From: Prevotella sp.
GTDB lineage: Bacteria; Bacteroidota; Bacteroidia; Bacteroidales; Bacteroidaceae
Length of the DNA stretch: 64,000 bases
Assembly (NCBI GenBank): GCA_017619755.1
Contig: JAFZRU010000035.1
Coordinates: 1 to 64,000, forward strand
Direction: 5' to 3'
Shown here: positions 8,783-19,072 of the stretch, piece by piece
How positions within the stretch are numbered: position 1 is the stretch's first letter
How the letters are laid out: the number at the start of each line of letters is the position of its first letter
The notes under the pieces: model-generated
What the model was told of the DNA's origin: nothing
The model's input: only the letters and a program-made list of their open reading frames with translations
Databases searched by the model: none
Position numbers and translations under genes: made by a program

Positions 8783-9517
8783 TTATTTCGTTGCAAAGTA
8801 CATCGTACATACACCGAAGGTCATTCGGCGGAAGGAGGCCTCACGGAAACCGGCCTTCGTCAGTATGCCCGTCATCTCCTCCCCCTGGGGGAACGCCTCG
8901 ATGGTGGCGGTGAGGTAGCGGTAGGCGCGCTCGTCCTTGGACACCAATCGTCCCCACAGGGGGAGCACGGTGTGGCTGTAAACCCGGAAGAGCTGTTTCA
9001 TGGGAAAGCTCACCGGGTGGGTCAGCTCCACGATGCTCAAATGCCCGCCGGGGCGCAGCACGCGGCACATCTCACGAAGACCACGGTCGAGGTCGGCGAA
9101 GTTGCGGATGCCAAAGGCGGCGGTGACGGCGTCGAAACGGCTGTCGGGGTAGGAGAGCGATAGGCAGTCTTCCTTGTCGAAGCTGATGACGTCTGACAGT
9201 CCCTCACGCGACACCTTCTCGCGGCCAATGGCCATCATCCCCTCGGAGATGTCGGCACCGATGAGGTGGCGGGGTGACAGCATCTTGGCCGTCTGGATGG
9301 CGAAGTCGCCCGTGCCGGTGGCGATGTCGAGAATCTCCTGCGGACGATAGGGGGCGAGCTGGCGGATGGCGACGCGCCGCCAACGTTTGTCGATGTCCAA
9401 TGACATCCAGTGGTTGAGCATGTCATAGCGCGAGGCGATGGCGTCGAACATGTGCTCCACCTGCTCCCCTTTGGCCGATGGGCTGTCGTAGGGCTTGATC
9501 TCTTCCTGGTCGTACAT
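8783..9517 (-). CDS. ubiE: Demethylmenaquinone methyltransferase (MenG/UbiE)
   Basis: This SAM-dependent C-methyltransferase makes menaquinone, the respiratory quinone of Bacteroidales. In the 244-residue protein the SAM-binding motif is DIATGTGD (64-71), and the UbiE signature regions appear as FGIRNF (135-140) and RVLRPGGHL near 152-160. The gene begins three bases after purC ends and is followed closely by aroE. Confidence 0.95.
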   Translation of the reverse strand: MYDQEEIKPYDSPSAKGEQVEHMFDAIASRYDMLNHWMSLDIDKRWRRVAIRQLAPYRPQEILDIATGTGDFAIQTAKMLSPRHLIGADISEGMMAIGREKVSREGLSDVISFDKEDCLSLSYPDSRFDAVTAAFGIRNFADLDRGLREMCRVLRPGGHLSIVELTHPVSFPMKQLFRVYSHTVLPLWGRLVSKDERAYRYLTATIEAFPQGEEMTGILTKAGFREASFRRMTFGVCTMYFATK

Positions 9518-9520
9518 CGA

Positions 9521-10468
9521 TCAGAGATTGGCCAGGTAGTCGCTGATGTTGCGCTCTATGCGTTCGGAGAGGTCGCCGGAGTAGGGGGATTTCACAAAGG
9601 CCTCACCGGTGATGTGCTCGTAGAGTTCGATGTAGCGCTCACTGACGCTTTCGGCGTAGGCATCGGTGATTTCCGGCATCGACTGGCCAGGTTCGTTCAT
9701 GAAACCGCGCTCGATAAGCCATTGGCGCACAAACTCCTTTGACAACTGCCGCTGGGGAAGTCCGGCGGACAGGTTGGCCTCGTAGCCGTCGGCGTAGAAA
9801 TAGCGGCTGCTGTCGGGCGTGTGAATCTCGTCGATGAGATACACCTGGCCGTCGCGCTTGCCAAACTCGTATTTCGTGTCCACCAGGATGAGACCTTGCT
9901 TGGAGGCTGTTTCCTGACCGCGGGCGAAGAGACGGCGCGTATAGTCTTCCATCACGGCATAGTCCTCTGCCGACACCAGCCCTTGGCTGATGATTTCCTC
10001 ACGGGAGATGTTCATGTCATGACCCTCGTCGGCTTTCGTCGTGGGGGTGATGATGGGCTCGGGAAAACGTTCGTTCTCTTTCATACCGTCGGGAAGGCGA
10101 ACACCGCATAACTCGCGGCAGCCGTCCTTGTAGGCGCGCCAGGCGGAGCCGGTGAGGATGGAACGAATGATCATCTCCATGCGGAAACCCTCGCATTTCA
10201 GACCCACTGTGACCATCGGGTCGGGGGTGGCCAACTTCCAATTGGGGCAGATGTCGCTTGTGCTGTCCAGAAATTTCGCAGCTATCTGGTTGAGCACTTG
10301 GCCTTTGTAGGGGATGCCCTTGGGCAGGATGACGTCGAAGGCGGAGATGCGGTCGGTGGCAACCATCACCAACAGGTCGTCGTTGATGGTGTAAACGTCG
10401 CGCACCTTGCCATGGTAAACGCTTGTCTGGCCGGCAAAGTGGTAGTCGGTCTTTGTTAATGCTTTCAT
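9521..10468 (-). CDS. purC: SAICAR synthetase
   Basis: PurC joins aspartate to CAIR in purine synthesis, using ATP. The 315-residue protein has the N-terminal GKVRDVY segment (20-26) and ATDRISAFD (37-45), the nucleotide-binding hallmarks, and central [11 protein letters not shown] and [14 protein letters not shown] motifs. It is the longer, eukaryote-like form common in Bacteroidetes. It lies 8 bp downstream of phoH and 3 bp upstream of menG. Confidence 0.97.
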   Translation of the reverse strand: MKALTKTDYHFAGQTSVYHGKVRDVYTINDDLLVMVATDRISAFDVILPKGIPYKGQVLNQIAAKFLDSTSDICPNWKLATPDPMVTVGLKCEGFRMEMIIRSILTGSAWRAYKDGCRELCGVRLPDGMKENERFPEPIITPTTKADEGHDMNISREEIISQGLVSAEDYAVMEDYTRRLFARGQETASKQGLILVDTKYEFGKRDGQVYLIDEIHTPDSSRYFYADGYEANLSAGLPQRQLSKEFVRQWLIERGFMNEPGQSMPEITDAYAESVSERYIELYEHITGEAFVKSPYSGDLSERIERNISDYLANL

Positions 10469-10476
10469 TTTTTTTT

Positions 10477-11481
10477 CTATGTTGTTTCTGTTGTTGTCTT
10501 GGGGGTGGCCTCGGTGGAAACGACCTCATCGTGAGGCTCGGCCAAGCCCTTGTCGGCACGCTCGTAGGCGTTGACGATGCGCGTCACCAACTTATGCCTC
10601 ACGATGTCTTTCTTCTCCATCTTCACAAAGCCGATGCCCTCGATGTCCGATAGCAGTTCAAGGGCCTCGGAAAGGCCGCTGCGCTGGCCGCGTGGGAGGT
10701 CCACCTGGGTCAGGTCGCCCGTGATCACCATTTTCGTGTTCCAGCCCATACGGGTGAGAAACATGCGTATCTGGGCAGGAGTGGTGTTCTGGGCTTCGTC
10801 CAAAATAACCACCGCGTCGCTCAACGTGCGGCCGCGCATGAAAGCAAGAGGGGCGATTTGGATGATGCGCTTGTCCATCATCTCTTGTAGCTTCTGGGGA
10901 GGGAGCATGTCTTCCAAAGCGTCGTAAAGAGGCTGGAGATAGGGGTCGATCTTGTCCTTCATGTCGCCGGGAAGAAAGCCGAGTTTCTCACCGGCTTCCA
11001 CGGCCGGACGGCTGAGGATGATTTTCTTGGCGCTCTTCTCCTTCAGCGACTTCACTGCCAAGGCGATGCTCAGGTAGGTCTTGCCCGTGCCGGCGGGTCC
11101 TTCGGCGAACACCATGTCACAGCTCCCGAACAAATCGACGAGCTTCTGTTGGTTGGCGCTGCGGCTCTTGATGGGGCGGCCGGAGATGCTGTAAACCACG
11201 ACGTCCTTCACGCTCTCGGCCTTGGTCTTGCGGCCTTTCACGATGTCGAGGATGTCCTCGTCGCTCAAGGAGTTGTAACGTTCCACATGCTTGCGCATCG
11301 TCTCCACATGGTCTTCGAAACGTTCCGTTTCCTCGGTGTCGCCAAGCACTTTCAGCACATTGCCACGAGCTACAATGCGCAGTTTGGGAAACAACGATTT
11401 CACCATCTGAAGGTGAACGTTGTTGATGCCGTAGAACATCACCGGGTCGATGTCCTCTAATACAATATGCTTCTCTATCAA
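10477..11481 (-). CDS. phoH: PhoH-like ATPase
   Basis: A 334-residue cytoplasmic PhoH family P-loop ATPase, probably RNA-associated; its precise biological role is not settled. An N-terminal KH-like segment (about 15-60) precedes Walker A GPAGTGKT (128-135) and the Walker B region [11 protein letters not shown] (224-234). It is the first gene of the eight-gene unit. A TACTTTTG -7 box at 11506-11513 places the transcription start about 20 nt before the ATG. Confidence 0.93.
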   Translation of the reverse strand: MIEKHIVLEDIDPVMFYGINNVHLQMVKSLFPKLRIVARGNVLKVLGDTEETERFEDHVETMRKHVERYNSLSDEDILDIVKGRKTKAESVKDVVVYSISGRPIKSRSANQQKLVDLFGSCDMVFAEGPAGTGKTYLSIALAVKSLKEKSAKKIILSRPAVEAGEKLGFLPGDMKDKIDPYLQPLYDALEDMLPPQKLQEMMDKRIIQIAPLAFMRGRTLSDAVVILDEAQNTTPAQIRMFLTRMGWNTKMVITGDLTQVDLPRGQRSGLSEALELLSDIEGIGFVKMEKKDIVRHKLVTRIVNAYERADKGLAEPHDEVVSTEATPKTTTETT

Positions 11482-11505
11482 GGGATGAATGTTCTAATTC
11501 GAATG

Positions 11506-11597
11506 CAAAAGTAAGCAATTTCCCCGAATTTCTATAGCAAATACAAAAAGATTTTGCCTTTTCTCCATATAAAATTAAGATTTAATAGGTAACTTTG
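11506..11597. promoter_or_regulatory. Divergent promoters of phoH and the DUF5715 gene
   Basis: The minus strand has TACTTTTG at 11513-11506 (phoH operon) and the plus strand TAACTTTG at 11590-11597 (DUF5715 gene). Both match the Bacteroides -7 box. Neither has TTTG at the ideal distance. Between them lies AT-rich sequence without a gene. Confidence 0.5.
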
Positions 11598-11626
11598 CAG
11601 TCGATTTCTATGATTATATAGTAACA

Positions 11627-12448
11627 ATGTCTAAAAACAACTATTTGAAAGGGTTTGGCATCGTTGTCATCGTACTCGCTTTGGTGAGGTGCGTGTTCCC
11701 GTCCATTGCCCTGAAGGCTGACGCCGTTACCGAAGAGGACAAGGTAAAGCAGCCAACGGAGCAGAAGGAGCAGACGGAACAGGCGGAGCAGACAATGCAG
11801 CCGGAAAAGATAAAGCAGAAGGAACAGACAAAGCAGACGGCGTTGACACGCGACGACACGAAGACGAAGAGGCAGGGCGTCCATCCCATCGTGGGTGTGC
11901 TCAGCTATTCAGAAGCCTTCCCCGACTCCAACGACGTGCAGTTGGAGACGGCCAAACGATTGGGGGTGCAAGCGGTGAGTGACCGTCAAGAGGCGGAACA
12001 GAGGAAGAATGAGTTGGTTTATATGGCGGCAAGCCCCTATTACCATGTTGACCGCCTCAAAAGCAGCATCCCCTACCTCGTGCCAAGGGCCGCAGTGCTT
12101 CTCAACGACCTGGGCAGGCATTTCTTCGACAGTTTGTACGTGAAAGGCATTCCGTTGCACAAGATGGTGGTGACAAGTGTCTTGAGGAGTCAGGAGGACC
12201 TCCAACAACTTAAAACAAAGAATTTCAATGTGTCGGAGAACAGTTGCCACCTTTATGGCACCACGTTCGACATTGCCTACAATCGATACAAAACGGTGAG
12301 CGACCCCTTCGGACCCCAAAGAAGGGAAGTCTCCAACGACACTCTCAAATGGGTGCTCTCAGAAGTGGTGCGCGACATGAGAAAACAAGGGCGGTGCTTC
12401 GTGAAATACGAGGTGAAACAAGGGTGTTTTCATATTACCGTCAGATGA
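11627..12448 (+). CDS. DUF5715 protein, probable M15-like peptidase fold
   Basis: A 273-residue protein with an N-terminal membrane or signal segment (about 8-30), then a Glu/Gln/Lys-rich linker (about 35-83). The conserved C-terminal domain resembles DUF5715. It carries the ordered elements of zinc D-Ala-D-Ala/M15 peptidases: TSVLRS (183-188; family TSxxR), SCHLYGTTFDI (206-216; family SxHxxGxAxD, so H208 and D215 would bind zinc), and a C-terminal FHITV with H269. This suggests a periplasmic peptidoglycan peptidase; the assignment is inference from motif order. It stands alone between divergent phoH and the C10 protease gene. Confidence 0.7.
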   Translation: MSKNNYLKGFGIVVIVLALVRCVFPSIALKADAVTEEDKVKQPTEQKEQTEQAEQTMQPEKIKQKEQTKQTALTRDDTKTKRQGVHPIVGVLSYSEAFPDSNDVQLETAKRLGVQAVSDRQEAEQRKNELVYMAASPYYHVDRLKSSIPYLVPRAAVLLNDLGRHFFDSLYVKGIPLHKMVVTSVLRSQEDLQQLKTKNFNVSENSCHLYGTTFDIAYNRYKTVSDPFGPQRREVSNDTLKWVLSEVVRDMRKQGRCFVKYEVKQGCFHITVR

Positions 12449-12528
12449 CAAGGTGTATTTGATGCAAGCGTAAAACGTTAATTAATACAAACAAACGGCT
12501 TTTTTTTCACCGATTGCATTTTTATCAC

Positions 12529-12536
12529 TACCTTTG
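12529..12536 (+). promoter_or_regulatory. -7 box of the first C10 protease gene
   Basis: TACCTTTG matches TAnnTTTG. Transcription would begin near 12540, 24 bases before the ATG at 12564. Confidence 0.5.
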
Positions 12537-12563
12537 CAAAATATTTCAATTTTAATGTGATAA

Positions 12564-15500
12564 ATGAGACAATTCATCATTTTCGCCTTCCTGCTCCTTG
12601 CCATTGGACAAGTGGATGGAAACCCAATTAAATTACACAAAGCCCAAGTAAAAGCCGCTTCGTTTGTTGGCAAACAAATCAATAGACAACCCCGAATGAA
12701 GATGGTTTATGCTCCCGGTGGCAACGCCGAGGAGGCTCCCTTGTATGTCTTCAACGTGGGGGATAAGAAGGGTTTTGTCATCGTGGCAGGTGAAGAGGAC
12801 GGAGAGGACGTCATAGGATACGCCGACGAGGGGGAGTTTGACTACGACAATATGCCCGACAACCTCAAGGCTTGGGTGGACACTTACGCCGCAAGGGCGG
12901 CAGCCAAGGCTCCCACGAAAGCAAAAAGAACGCAGCATCCCACAGAGGTCGTGGAACCGCTCATCACCACCAAATGGGGACAAAGGGTGCCATTCAACAG
13001 GGCATGCCCCAAGGTGGATGGCGAACCATGCCCCACGGGATGCACGGCAACGGCTTTGGCGCAGGTCATGAGATACCACAGATTTCCCATTGAGCAAAGC
13101 ACCGCCATTCCCAAATACACCACGCAGACACTGAAATTGGTCATGCCACAACTGCCTGCCACGACATTCAACTGGGATGACATGCCGGATGAACTGGACG
13201 AGGAGACATCGCCCCAAAGCAGCATCGATGAAGTGGCCAAACTCATGCTCTATTGCGGACAAGCCACCGATATGAACTATACAGCAGAAGGTTCAGGGGC
13301 GTTTACCTACAAGATACCCGATAGGCTCCCCAAGTATTTCGGATATCCCGCCACCATGCACTATGTCTATCGCCAGTCGTATGACGAGCAAGGGTGGGAC
13401 AGTCTGCTCGTCAGCGAACTGCTGAAGAGCCGCCCCGTCATCTACACTGCTTATACCAACGTACCATTAGGACATACATTCATCTGCGATGGATACGACG
13501 GCAACGGCATGTTTCACATCAACTGGGGATGGTACGGAGTTGGTAACGGATATTTCAGAATTTCAGAGGCTTATGCCACTGACGAGGGACTTAATCCCAA
13601 TATCAAGAACTACCATCTCAGTCTCAACCAAACGGCACTTGTCGGCCTTATGCCCTCAGGGGAAGACGACTATGTATTCCCACAGGAATCATACGTGGCT
13701 TTCACACGACCCAGCTTGAAAAATGGGAAAACCTACACTCGGGAGAGCACAACGGACGGTTTCATCATCACCATGAAGCAGTCGTTTGTCAATTCCAGCG
13801 AGGAAACCAAAAGACTGGCCCATGGAATAGGCCTTTACAACGAGGAGGGTGGTCTCGTCACGGTGGCCACTTCCAGCGCAGCATCGCTCTCTGCAGGTGG
13901 AAAAAAGGACTACGAGGTGAAGCAAATAGCCATTGGAGGCAATATCAAGTCTGGACATTACACCATCAAGTCTGTTTACAAGCCCACATCGACTTCACCC
14001 TGGAGGCCCATGGGGGGAACAGAGAGGAATTATGTCGATGTGGTCATCGACGAACTGAATGCCACGCTTACCCCCATGCCGAAAGCTGATTTCGTCGTGG
14101 GGAAGGTCTCCAAGGAGAAAAGTTTCATGCTTTTCGACTTCTCCAACTATGATGAAGACTTCTACGGCCCCGTGTATCTAAGGAGGCTCAACACCGCCAA
14201 CAACACCATCTCACAGGTCTCATACGACTATATGTCGGTGGATTCCAACACCAGGAGAACGTTTGAGCTGTACATCGACGACTCGATGGGATTTGACATC
14301 GACAACGATGTGTTCTACCTCTCCGTGGATGAGTATGACAACCAGTATTTCTATTGCAGCAAGTCAACACAAGAGAATGTGTTGGTGGAAAAGAAGGTGG
14401 AGATTCTCAACCTCGACGAAGATTCCACCACCATCGTGGGCGACAGGGCTTTGTGCAAACTTACAGTCACCAACAACAACGCTGAGGATACGGAGGTGGA
14501 AATGACCCTGTCGTTGGTGGACGACATGGGGAGGATTGTCGGAACACAACAACTCTGCGACAACCTTGAGGCGGGTGCCGACACCGTCGTGTATCATGAG
14601 ATACCCCTTACCGACTATGAGAGGAAATACATGGTCGTGGTCAGCCACAGGAAAAACGAATATACCATAGATGAAAGCACCACATCATTATATAATGTGG
14701 CACAAGGTGCTTTTTATTGGACCAAGGACGGAAGCATGAAGACAATGTTGGCGGCGAAGAATTTGAAGGTGCCGGAAGAGGCACTTGCCATCCACCTCAG
14801 AGGGGCGTATTCTTCGAATGTCACGGCCAACTCCAACCCCAACACCATCTATATGCTGGACAAAACCTTGCCCAAAGGGTTGGTGGGGAAAAACTACGTG
14901 AACAATTCGAACATGGCTGCCACCATGGTGTTCACCGACGGATTTGACTATTTCATCCCACAAGAGTTTGTCTTCGCATCTGCCATCAAATATACCAGGG
15001 AGATTCCCATGGATAGCACGGCGACATTCAGCACCATCTGTCTTCCTTTCTCACCCACCAAGGTCACTGCCGACGGGGTGGAGGTGAAATGGAAGGAAAG
15101 CGAGGATGACACCTCGGGCGTCTTCCGCATCATGTGCATTGACAGCATCACGGCAGACACCACGAAATTGTCGTGCGTGAGCAAGATGGAGGCTTACAAG
15201 ACCTACCTCATCGTGACCGACAGCTTGCTGGTTGGGGCGACACTGGAGTTCTCTTGTGCAAAGGACACGCTCCGCCCAACCTTGCAACAAGACTATGTGA
15301 CCATCGTCGATGAGAAGTTTGCTTGGATGGGTGTGCATGGTGAATCACAACCCGACAACTGTTTTGTCGTCAGCGACAACCACCTTGTTTTCAAGGAGAC
15401 GGGCAATGAAGTGACGGCTTTCAGAGGATATCTCACTACGACGGGGGAAGTGGAATACACCAGCATCGCATTGGGGACGAAAACTTCAACGGATGAAGAA

Positions 15501-15686
15501 CAATACCCTGTAGGTGATGTCAACGGCGATGGGGCCGTCGATGTCTCCGATGTCATGCTCATCGTGGCCATGGCTCTTGGTGAAACAGTACAAGATAGTT
15601 TCGTACCAAGGGCGGACATCAATGGCGACGGTGTGGTGGATGTGACCGATGTGATGACGGTGGTGCAGATGATTCTCACTCATTAA
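12564..15686 (+). CDS. Secreted C10 (streptopain-like) cysteine protease with dockerin-like C-terminus
   Basis: A 1040-residue secreted protease. A signal peptide (about 1-19) precedes a propeptide/inhibitor domain (about 20-120). The catalytic domain has Cys160 in PTGCTATALAQVMRYH and His304 in GHTFICDGYDG, followed by the conserved FHINWGW. The long middle part is probably beta-rich and has no motif I recognise. The last ~60 residues hold two EF-hand-like dockerin repeats (GDVNGDGAVDVSDVM and ADINGDGVVDVTDVM), each with calcium-binding Asp/Asn positions. No type IX C-terminal sorting motif is seen. A paralogue of the same design lies at 53897-57097. The helicase gene starts nine bases after the stop. 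Confidence 0.92.
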   Translation: MRQFIIFAFLLLAIGQVDGNPIKLHKAQVKAASFVGKQINRQPRMKMVYAPGGNAEEAPLYVFNVGDKKGFVIVAGEEDGEDVIGYADEGEFDYDNMPDNLKAWVDTYAARAAAKAPTKAKRTQHPTEVVEPLITTKWGQRVPFNRACPKVDGEPCPTGCTATALAQVMRYHRFPIEQSTAIPKYTTQTLKLVMPQLPATTFNWDDMPDELDEETSPQSSIDEVAKLMLYCGQATDMNYTAEGSGAFTYKIPDRLPKYFGYPATMHYVYRQSYDEQGWDSLLVSELLKSRPVIYTAYTNVPLGHTFICDGYDGNGMFHINWGWYGVGNGYFRISEAYATDEGLNPNIKNYHLSLNQTALVGLMPSGEDDYVFPQESYVAFTRPSLKNGKTYTRESTTDGFIITMKQSFVNSSEETKRLAHGIGLYNEEGGLVTVATSSAASLSAGGKKDYEVKQIAIGGNIKSGHYTIKSVYKPTSTSPWRPMGGTERNYVDVVIDELNATLTPMPKADFVVGKVSKEKSFMLFDFSNYDEDFYGPVYLRRLNTANNTISQVSYDYMSVDSNTRRTFELYIDDSMGFDIDNDVFYLSVDEYDNQYFYCSKSTQENVLVEKKVEILNLDEDSTTIVGDRALCKLTVTNNNAEDTEVEMTLSLVDDMGRIVGTQQLCDNLEAGADTVVYHEIPLTDYERKYMVVVSHRKNEYTIDESTTSLYNVAQGAFYWTKDGSMKTMLAAKNLKVPEEALAIHLRGAYSSNVTANSNPNTIYMLDKTLPKGLVGKNYVNNSNMAATMVFTDGFDYFIPQEFVFASAIKYTREIPMDSTATFSTICLPFSPTKVTADGVEVKWKESEDDTSGVFRIMCIDSITADTTKLSCVSKMEAYKTYLIVTDSLLVGATLEFSCAKDTLRPTLQQDYVTIVDEKFAWMGVHGESQPDNCFVVSDNHLVFKETGNEVTAFRGYLTTTGEVEYTSIALGTKTSTDEEQYPVGDVNGDGAVDVSDVMLIVAMALGETVQDSFVPRADINGDGVVDVTDVMTVVQMILTH

Positions 15687-15695
15687 GGCGTTGGC

Positions 15696-18600
15696 ATGCG
15701 TGACATGGACAGCAGGCAGGCCGGCGTGTGCTTTGAGGAGGTGGGGCGGCTGCTCGACATGGGCGATAGCGTATGTGCCGTCCGTTACGACAGGGCTTAC
15801 AGGCTCTTTGTCAACATCCTCGACCGTCTCACTGTCGGAAGTTCGCTGCTCTTCTCTGGTACATATTCCAAACTTGACTTTGTAGTTAGAAGGACGGCCA
15901 TTTCCAATGACTTGCTCAGAAGACTCAACGCATTCAGGTGCAGGGCGACGGGAAAAGGCCATGGTGATGAAGACTTGAACCAAACATGGCCTTACGACAT
16001 CAAGGCCTTGTGTCTCTTCATCGCCCAAGTTTGCAAGACGAAGATTCCGGAGGAGTTGGTGCGCCGTCTGCCGGCATCTTTTCCTCCAATGGAGTACCAA
16101 GGGAGAGTGGAAGGATGCATCAGGGGAGTGGTCACCAAAATCGACGGTACCCTGATGCATCTCCAACCCATCGACATGGATGCTAAAGAGGTGGTGGTAT
16201 GCTGCTCGGAAGACAGTCCTTTTGGTGATTTTGCATACGTACTCTCACTTGTCAGGATAGGGACGAGGGTCAATGTCGTCAAACCGGTCCTTCGGGATGG
16301 TGTGTATCATCCACAACTCATGGTGGTCATGCCCGACATGCTCATCGACATTTCCTCCGTGGCTGCTTGTTTTGAGAGTTACGCCGACACATACCTCATA
16401 CATCTTTTGCGCTTGTTCTCGCCGGCTGCCAACAGCCAAGCCATCTTGCTGGGTAATTTTGCAGGACAACTGCTCGATGAGGTTGTACACAACGACAACC
16501 AACCTTTGCCGTACGCACAGAGCGCACGCTCTTTTTTCAAACAGTCGGCCATGAGAATCGCCACGTGTCCTGACATGCAACTCGATTTCCATGCCAACGC
16601 CGTGGAACAGCAGAAAAACATCTGCAACATCGTTTCAAAACAACTTCCTCAACTCCAAGGATATGCACCCGAAAAAGTACTGCTCGAACCTTCTTTCTTT
16701 TGCGAAATGCTGGGATTGCAAGGACGTATGGACTTCCTTCAGACAGACTTGAGGGTTCTCGTGGAGCAGAAATCGGGTAAAAAGGACTGGAAAGGTGGTC
16801 ACGTGGAGAAGCATTATGTCCAGGTGCTGCTTTATCAGGCATTGCTACATTATAACTACGACATCCCCAACAACCAAATAGAAAGTTGCCTCCTTTATTC
16901 GAAATATCCCGACGGCCTCATCAAGGAGGGGCCAGCACCGCAACTCCTTTTCGAGGCCATGCGCATCAGGAACCATATCGCTGCCATGATGGAGGATTTG
17001 GCAGAGGGAAAGGGCAGGGAATTGCTCGACACACTCACGCCGGAGAGACTGAAGGAAAAAACGATGTCGGATAAGTTTTGGACAACCTACATCAGACCGG
17101 AAATCGACGCCGTACTGGCCCCCCTGCATCATGCTGACAAGCTGACAAGCGACTATTTCCACCGGATGTTGGCCTTTGTGGCAAAAGAGCACATCCTTGC
17201 CAAGGTGGGCACGCCGGGGAGGGAGGCCAGCGGTCTGGCAGCACTGTGGAATGCTTCCTTGGGAGAAAAACAGTCGGCGGGCAACATCCTCACGCCTCTC
17301 GTCATCAGTTGTCTTCACGATGAGGGAATAGGGCGGGGCATCACCGAGGTGACTCTATCCGTGGAAGAGGCCATGGGGGAATGTCTGCCCAACTTCAGGG
17401 AATCGGATGCCGTCGTGCTACATTCCTTCCGACGGGATGCCATGCCCGACGCCACGCACACCATGGTGTTCAGGGGGTCGATGATGAGCCTCGAAGCGGG
17501 GAAAGTGACCATCGCCCTAAGGGCGCCGCAGAAGAACAAGGCGGTGTTCCACATGGGGGACGACAACGTCAGATGGGCCGTGGAGCACGACAACATGGAG
17601 ACTACGTTCACAACGCTTTACCGCTCTGTGGCTTCCATTCTCAAGGCTGGGGAGAGCCGCAGGAGGTTGCTCCTTGCGCAAAGACCACCCGAAGTGGACA
17701 AGGAGGCGAGACCAACAGGGGGAAAGACGACATCCCCGCAATTGTTGAGTAAATTTGTCAAGGCGAAGGACTATTTCCTGCTCATCGGCCCTCCGGGAAC
17801 GGGAAAGACATCGTTGGGACTGGTGGCTATGCTACAGGAGGAACTGTCACGAGGGGGGAGCGTATTGCTGCTTTCTTTCACCAACAGGGCGGTGAATGAA
17901 ATATGCTCGAAATTGGTGGAGCAGGGGATGGACTTCCTTAGATTGGGCTCCCCGTTGTCGTGTCCCGAAAGGTATCACGACTTCTTGTTGGGAAAAAGGG
18001 CGGAAAATTGCGTCAACATCCAACAAGTGAAGAACATGATTTCGACGGCACGGGTGATGGTGTCCACCACCTCCACCATGCTGTCCAATGTGGATTTGTT
18101 CTCGCTAAGGTCATTCTCGCTCGCCATCGTTGATGAAGCCTCGCAAATCCTCGAACCACATCTCTTGGGCATCCTCTGCGCAAGACATGGCCAGGTGGAT
18201 GCCATCAGCCGCTTCGTACTCATTGGAGACCACAAGCAGTTGCCCGCCGTGGTGCAGCAATCTGAAAATGACTCCTCGGTGAGCGAGAAGAGGCTGAGGG
18301 ACATCGGTTTGTGCGACTGCCGTCTCTCCCTCTTTGAAAGGTTGTTGAAAATCAATGCTGGTCGCGATGATGTGGTGTTCCACTTCACGAAGCAGGGAAG
18401 GATGCACCACGATGTGGCGGGTTTTGCCAACAAGGCGTTCTACAAGGACATGTTGGAGGAAGTGCCGCTCAAGCACCAGGTGGGCGACCTCGTCTTCCCG
18501 CATGTGAACCATGACGACCAGGCACAGCACTTGCTCGCTTCAACAAGGTTGCTCTTCGTGGCCTCACACCAACCCGACAGGATGGAGTTGGAGAAAGTGA

Positions 18601-19058
18601 ACGAAGAGGAGGCGCATATTATCGCCAAACTGGTGCATGCCGTCTATTGTCTTTATGGGAAGGAAAACTCCCGGACATTCGACCCCGACAGCACTGTGGG
18701 GGTCATCGTGCCTTATCGACACCAAATTGCCACCATACAGAGGGAATTGGGAAAATATGGCATTCCGCAGCTGATGAATATTTCCATCGACACCGTGGAG
18801 AGGTTCCAGGGAAGTCAGCGCGATGTCATCATCTATGGCTTTACCGTGAAAAGACTTTGGCAACTCGACTTCCTCACCGCCAATGTCTTCGAGGAGGACG
18901 GATGCGTCATAGACCGAAAACTCAACGTGGCTCTCACCAGGGCAAGGGAACAGATGGTGGTGGTGGGCAATCCCGCCTTGCTTCAAGGGGTGGAGGTGTT
19001 TGCCAAACTCATCGACTATTGCAAAACACACGGTGTTTTCTGTGAACAGGGACTGTAG
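15696..19058 (+). CDS. Dna2-like PD-(D/E)XK nuclease-SF1 helicase
   Basis: An 1120-residue cytoplasmic protein with two recognisable modules. The first is a RecB/Cas4-type nuclease: GRMD (343-346), the EQK triad segment (E357, K359, in LVEQKSGKK) and YVQVLLYQ with Gln376. The second is an SF1 helicase: Walker A GPPGTGKT (698-705), SFTNRAVNEI (727-736), DEAS (813-816), GDHKQLP (844-850), a FQGSQRDV motif and the C-terminal LNVALTRARE. This order matches Dna2, suggesting processing of DNA ends or flaps. The Fe-S cysteines of Dna2/Cas4 are not obvious. ATGs at 15696 and 15705 are both possible starts and neither has a clear ribosome site. It begins nine bases after the protease gene, so may be co-transcribed. 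Confidence 0.85.
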   Translation: MRDMDSRQAGVCFEEVGRLLDMGDSVCAVRYDRAYRLFVNILDRLTVGSSLLFSGTYSKLDFVVRRTAISNDLLRRLNAFRCRATGKGHGDEDLNQTWPYDIKALCLFIAQVCKTKIPEELVRRLPASFPPMEYQGRVEGCIRGVVTKIDGTLMHLQPIDMDAKEVVVCCSEDSPFGDFAYVLSLVRIGTRVNVVKPVLRDGVYHPQLMVVMPDMLIDISSVAACFESYADTYLIHLLRLFSPAANSQAILLGNFAGQLLDEVVHNDNQPLPYAQSARSFFKQSAMRIATCPDMQLDFHANAVEQQKNICNIVSKQLPQLQGYAPEKVLLEPSFFCEMLGLQGRMDFLQTDLRVLVEQKSGKKDWKGGHVEKHYVQVLLYQALLHYNYDIPNNQIESCLLYSKYPDGLIKEGPAPQLLFEAMRIRNHIAAMMEDLAEGKGRELLDTLTPERLKEKTMSDKFWTTYIRPEIDAVLAPLHHADKLTSDYFHRMLAFVAKEHILAKVGTPGREASGLAALWNASLGEKQSAGNILTPLVISCLHDEGIGRGITEVTLSVEEAMGECLPNFRESDAVVLHSFRRDAMPDATHTMVFRGSMMSLEAGKVTIALRAPQKNKAVFHMGDDNVRWAVEHDNMETTFTTLYRSVASILKAGESRRRLLLAQRPPEVDKEARPTGGKTTSPQLLSKFVKAKDYFLLIGPPGTGKTSLGLVAMLQEELSRGGSVLLLSFTNRAVNEICSKLVEQGMDFLRLGSPLSCPERYHDFLLGKRAENCVNIQQVKNMISTARVMVSTTSTMLSNVDLFSLRSFSLAIVDEASQILEPHLLGILCARHGQVDAISRFVLIGDHKQLPAVVQQSENDSSVSEKRLRDIGLCDCRLSLFERLLKINAGRDDVVFHFTKQGRMHHDVAGFANKAFYKDMLEEVPLKHQVGDLVFPHVNHDDQAQHLLASTRLLFVASHQPDRMELEKVNEEEAHIIAKLVHAVYCLYGKENSRTFDPDSTVGVIVPYRHQIATIQRELGKYGIPQLMNISIDTVERFQGSQRDVIIYGFTVKRLWQLDFLTANVFEEDGCVIDRKLNVALTRAREQMVVVGNPALLQGVEVFAKLIDYCKTHGVFCEQGL

Positions 19059-19072
19059 GCATTCAAGGATGA

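Noticed and set aside
7317-8918. Plus-strand open frame of 533 codons
   Set aside because: It overlaps purM, aroE and menG in antisense; the minus-strand genes carry all recognised motifs.
15696-19058. Anti-phage defence helicase
   Set aside because: The domain order fits Dna2-like repair enzymes, and no other defence genes are nearby; there is no positive evidence for defence.
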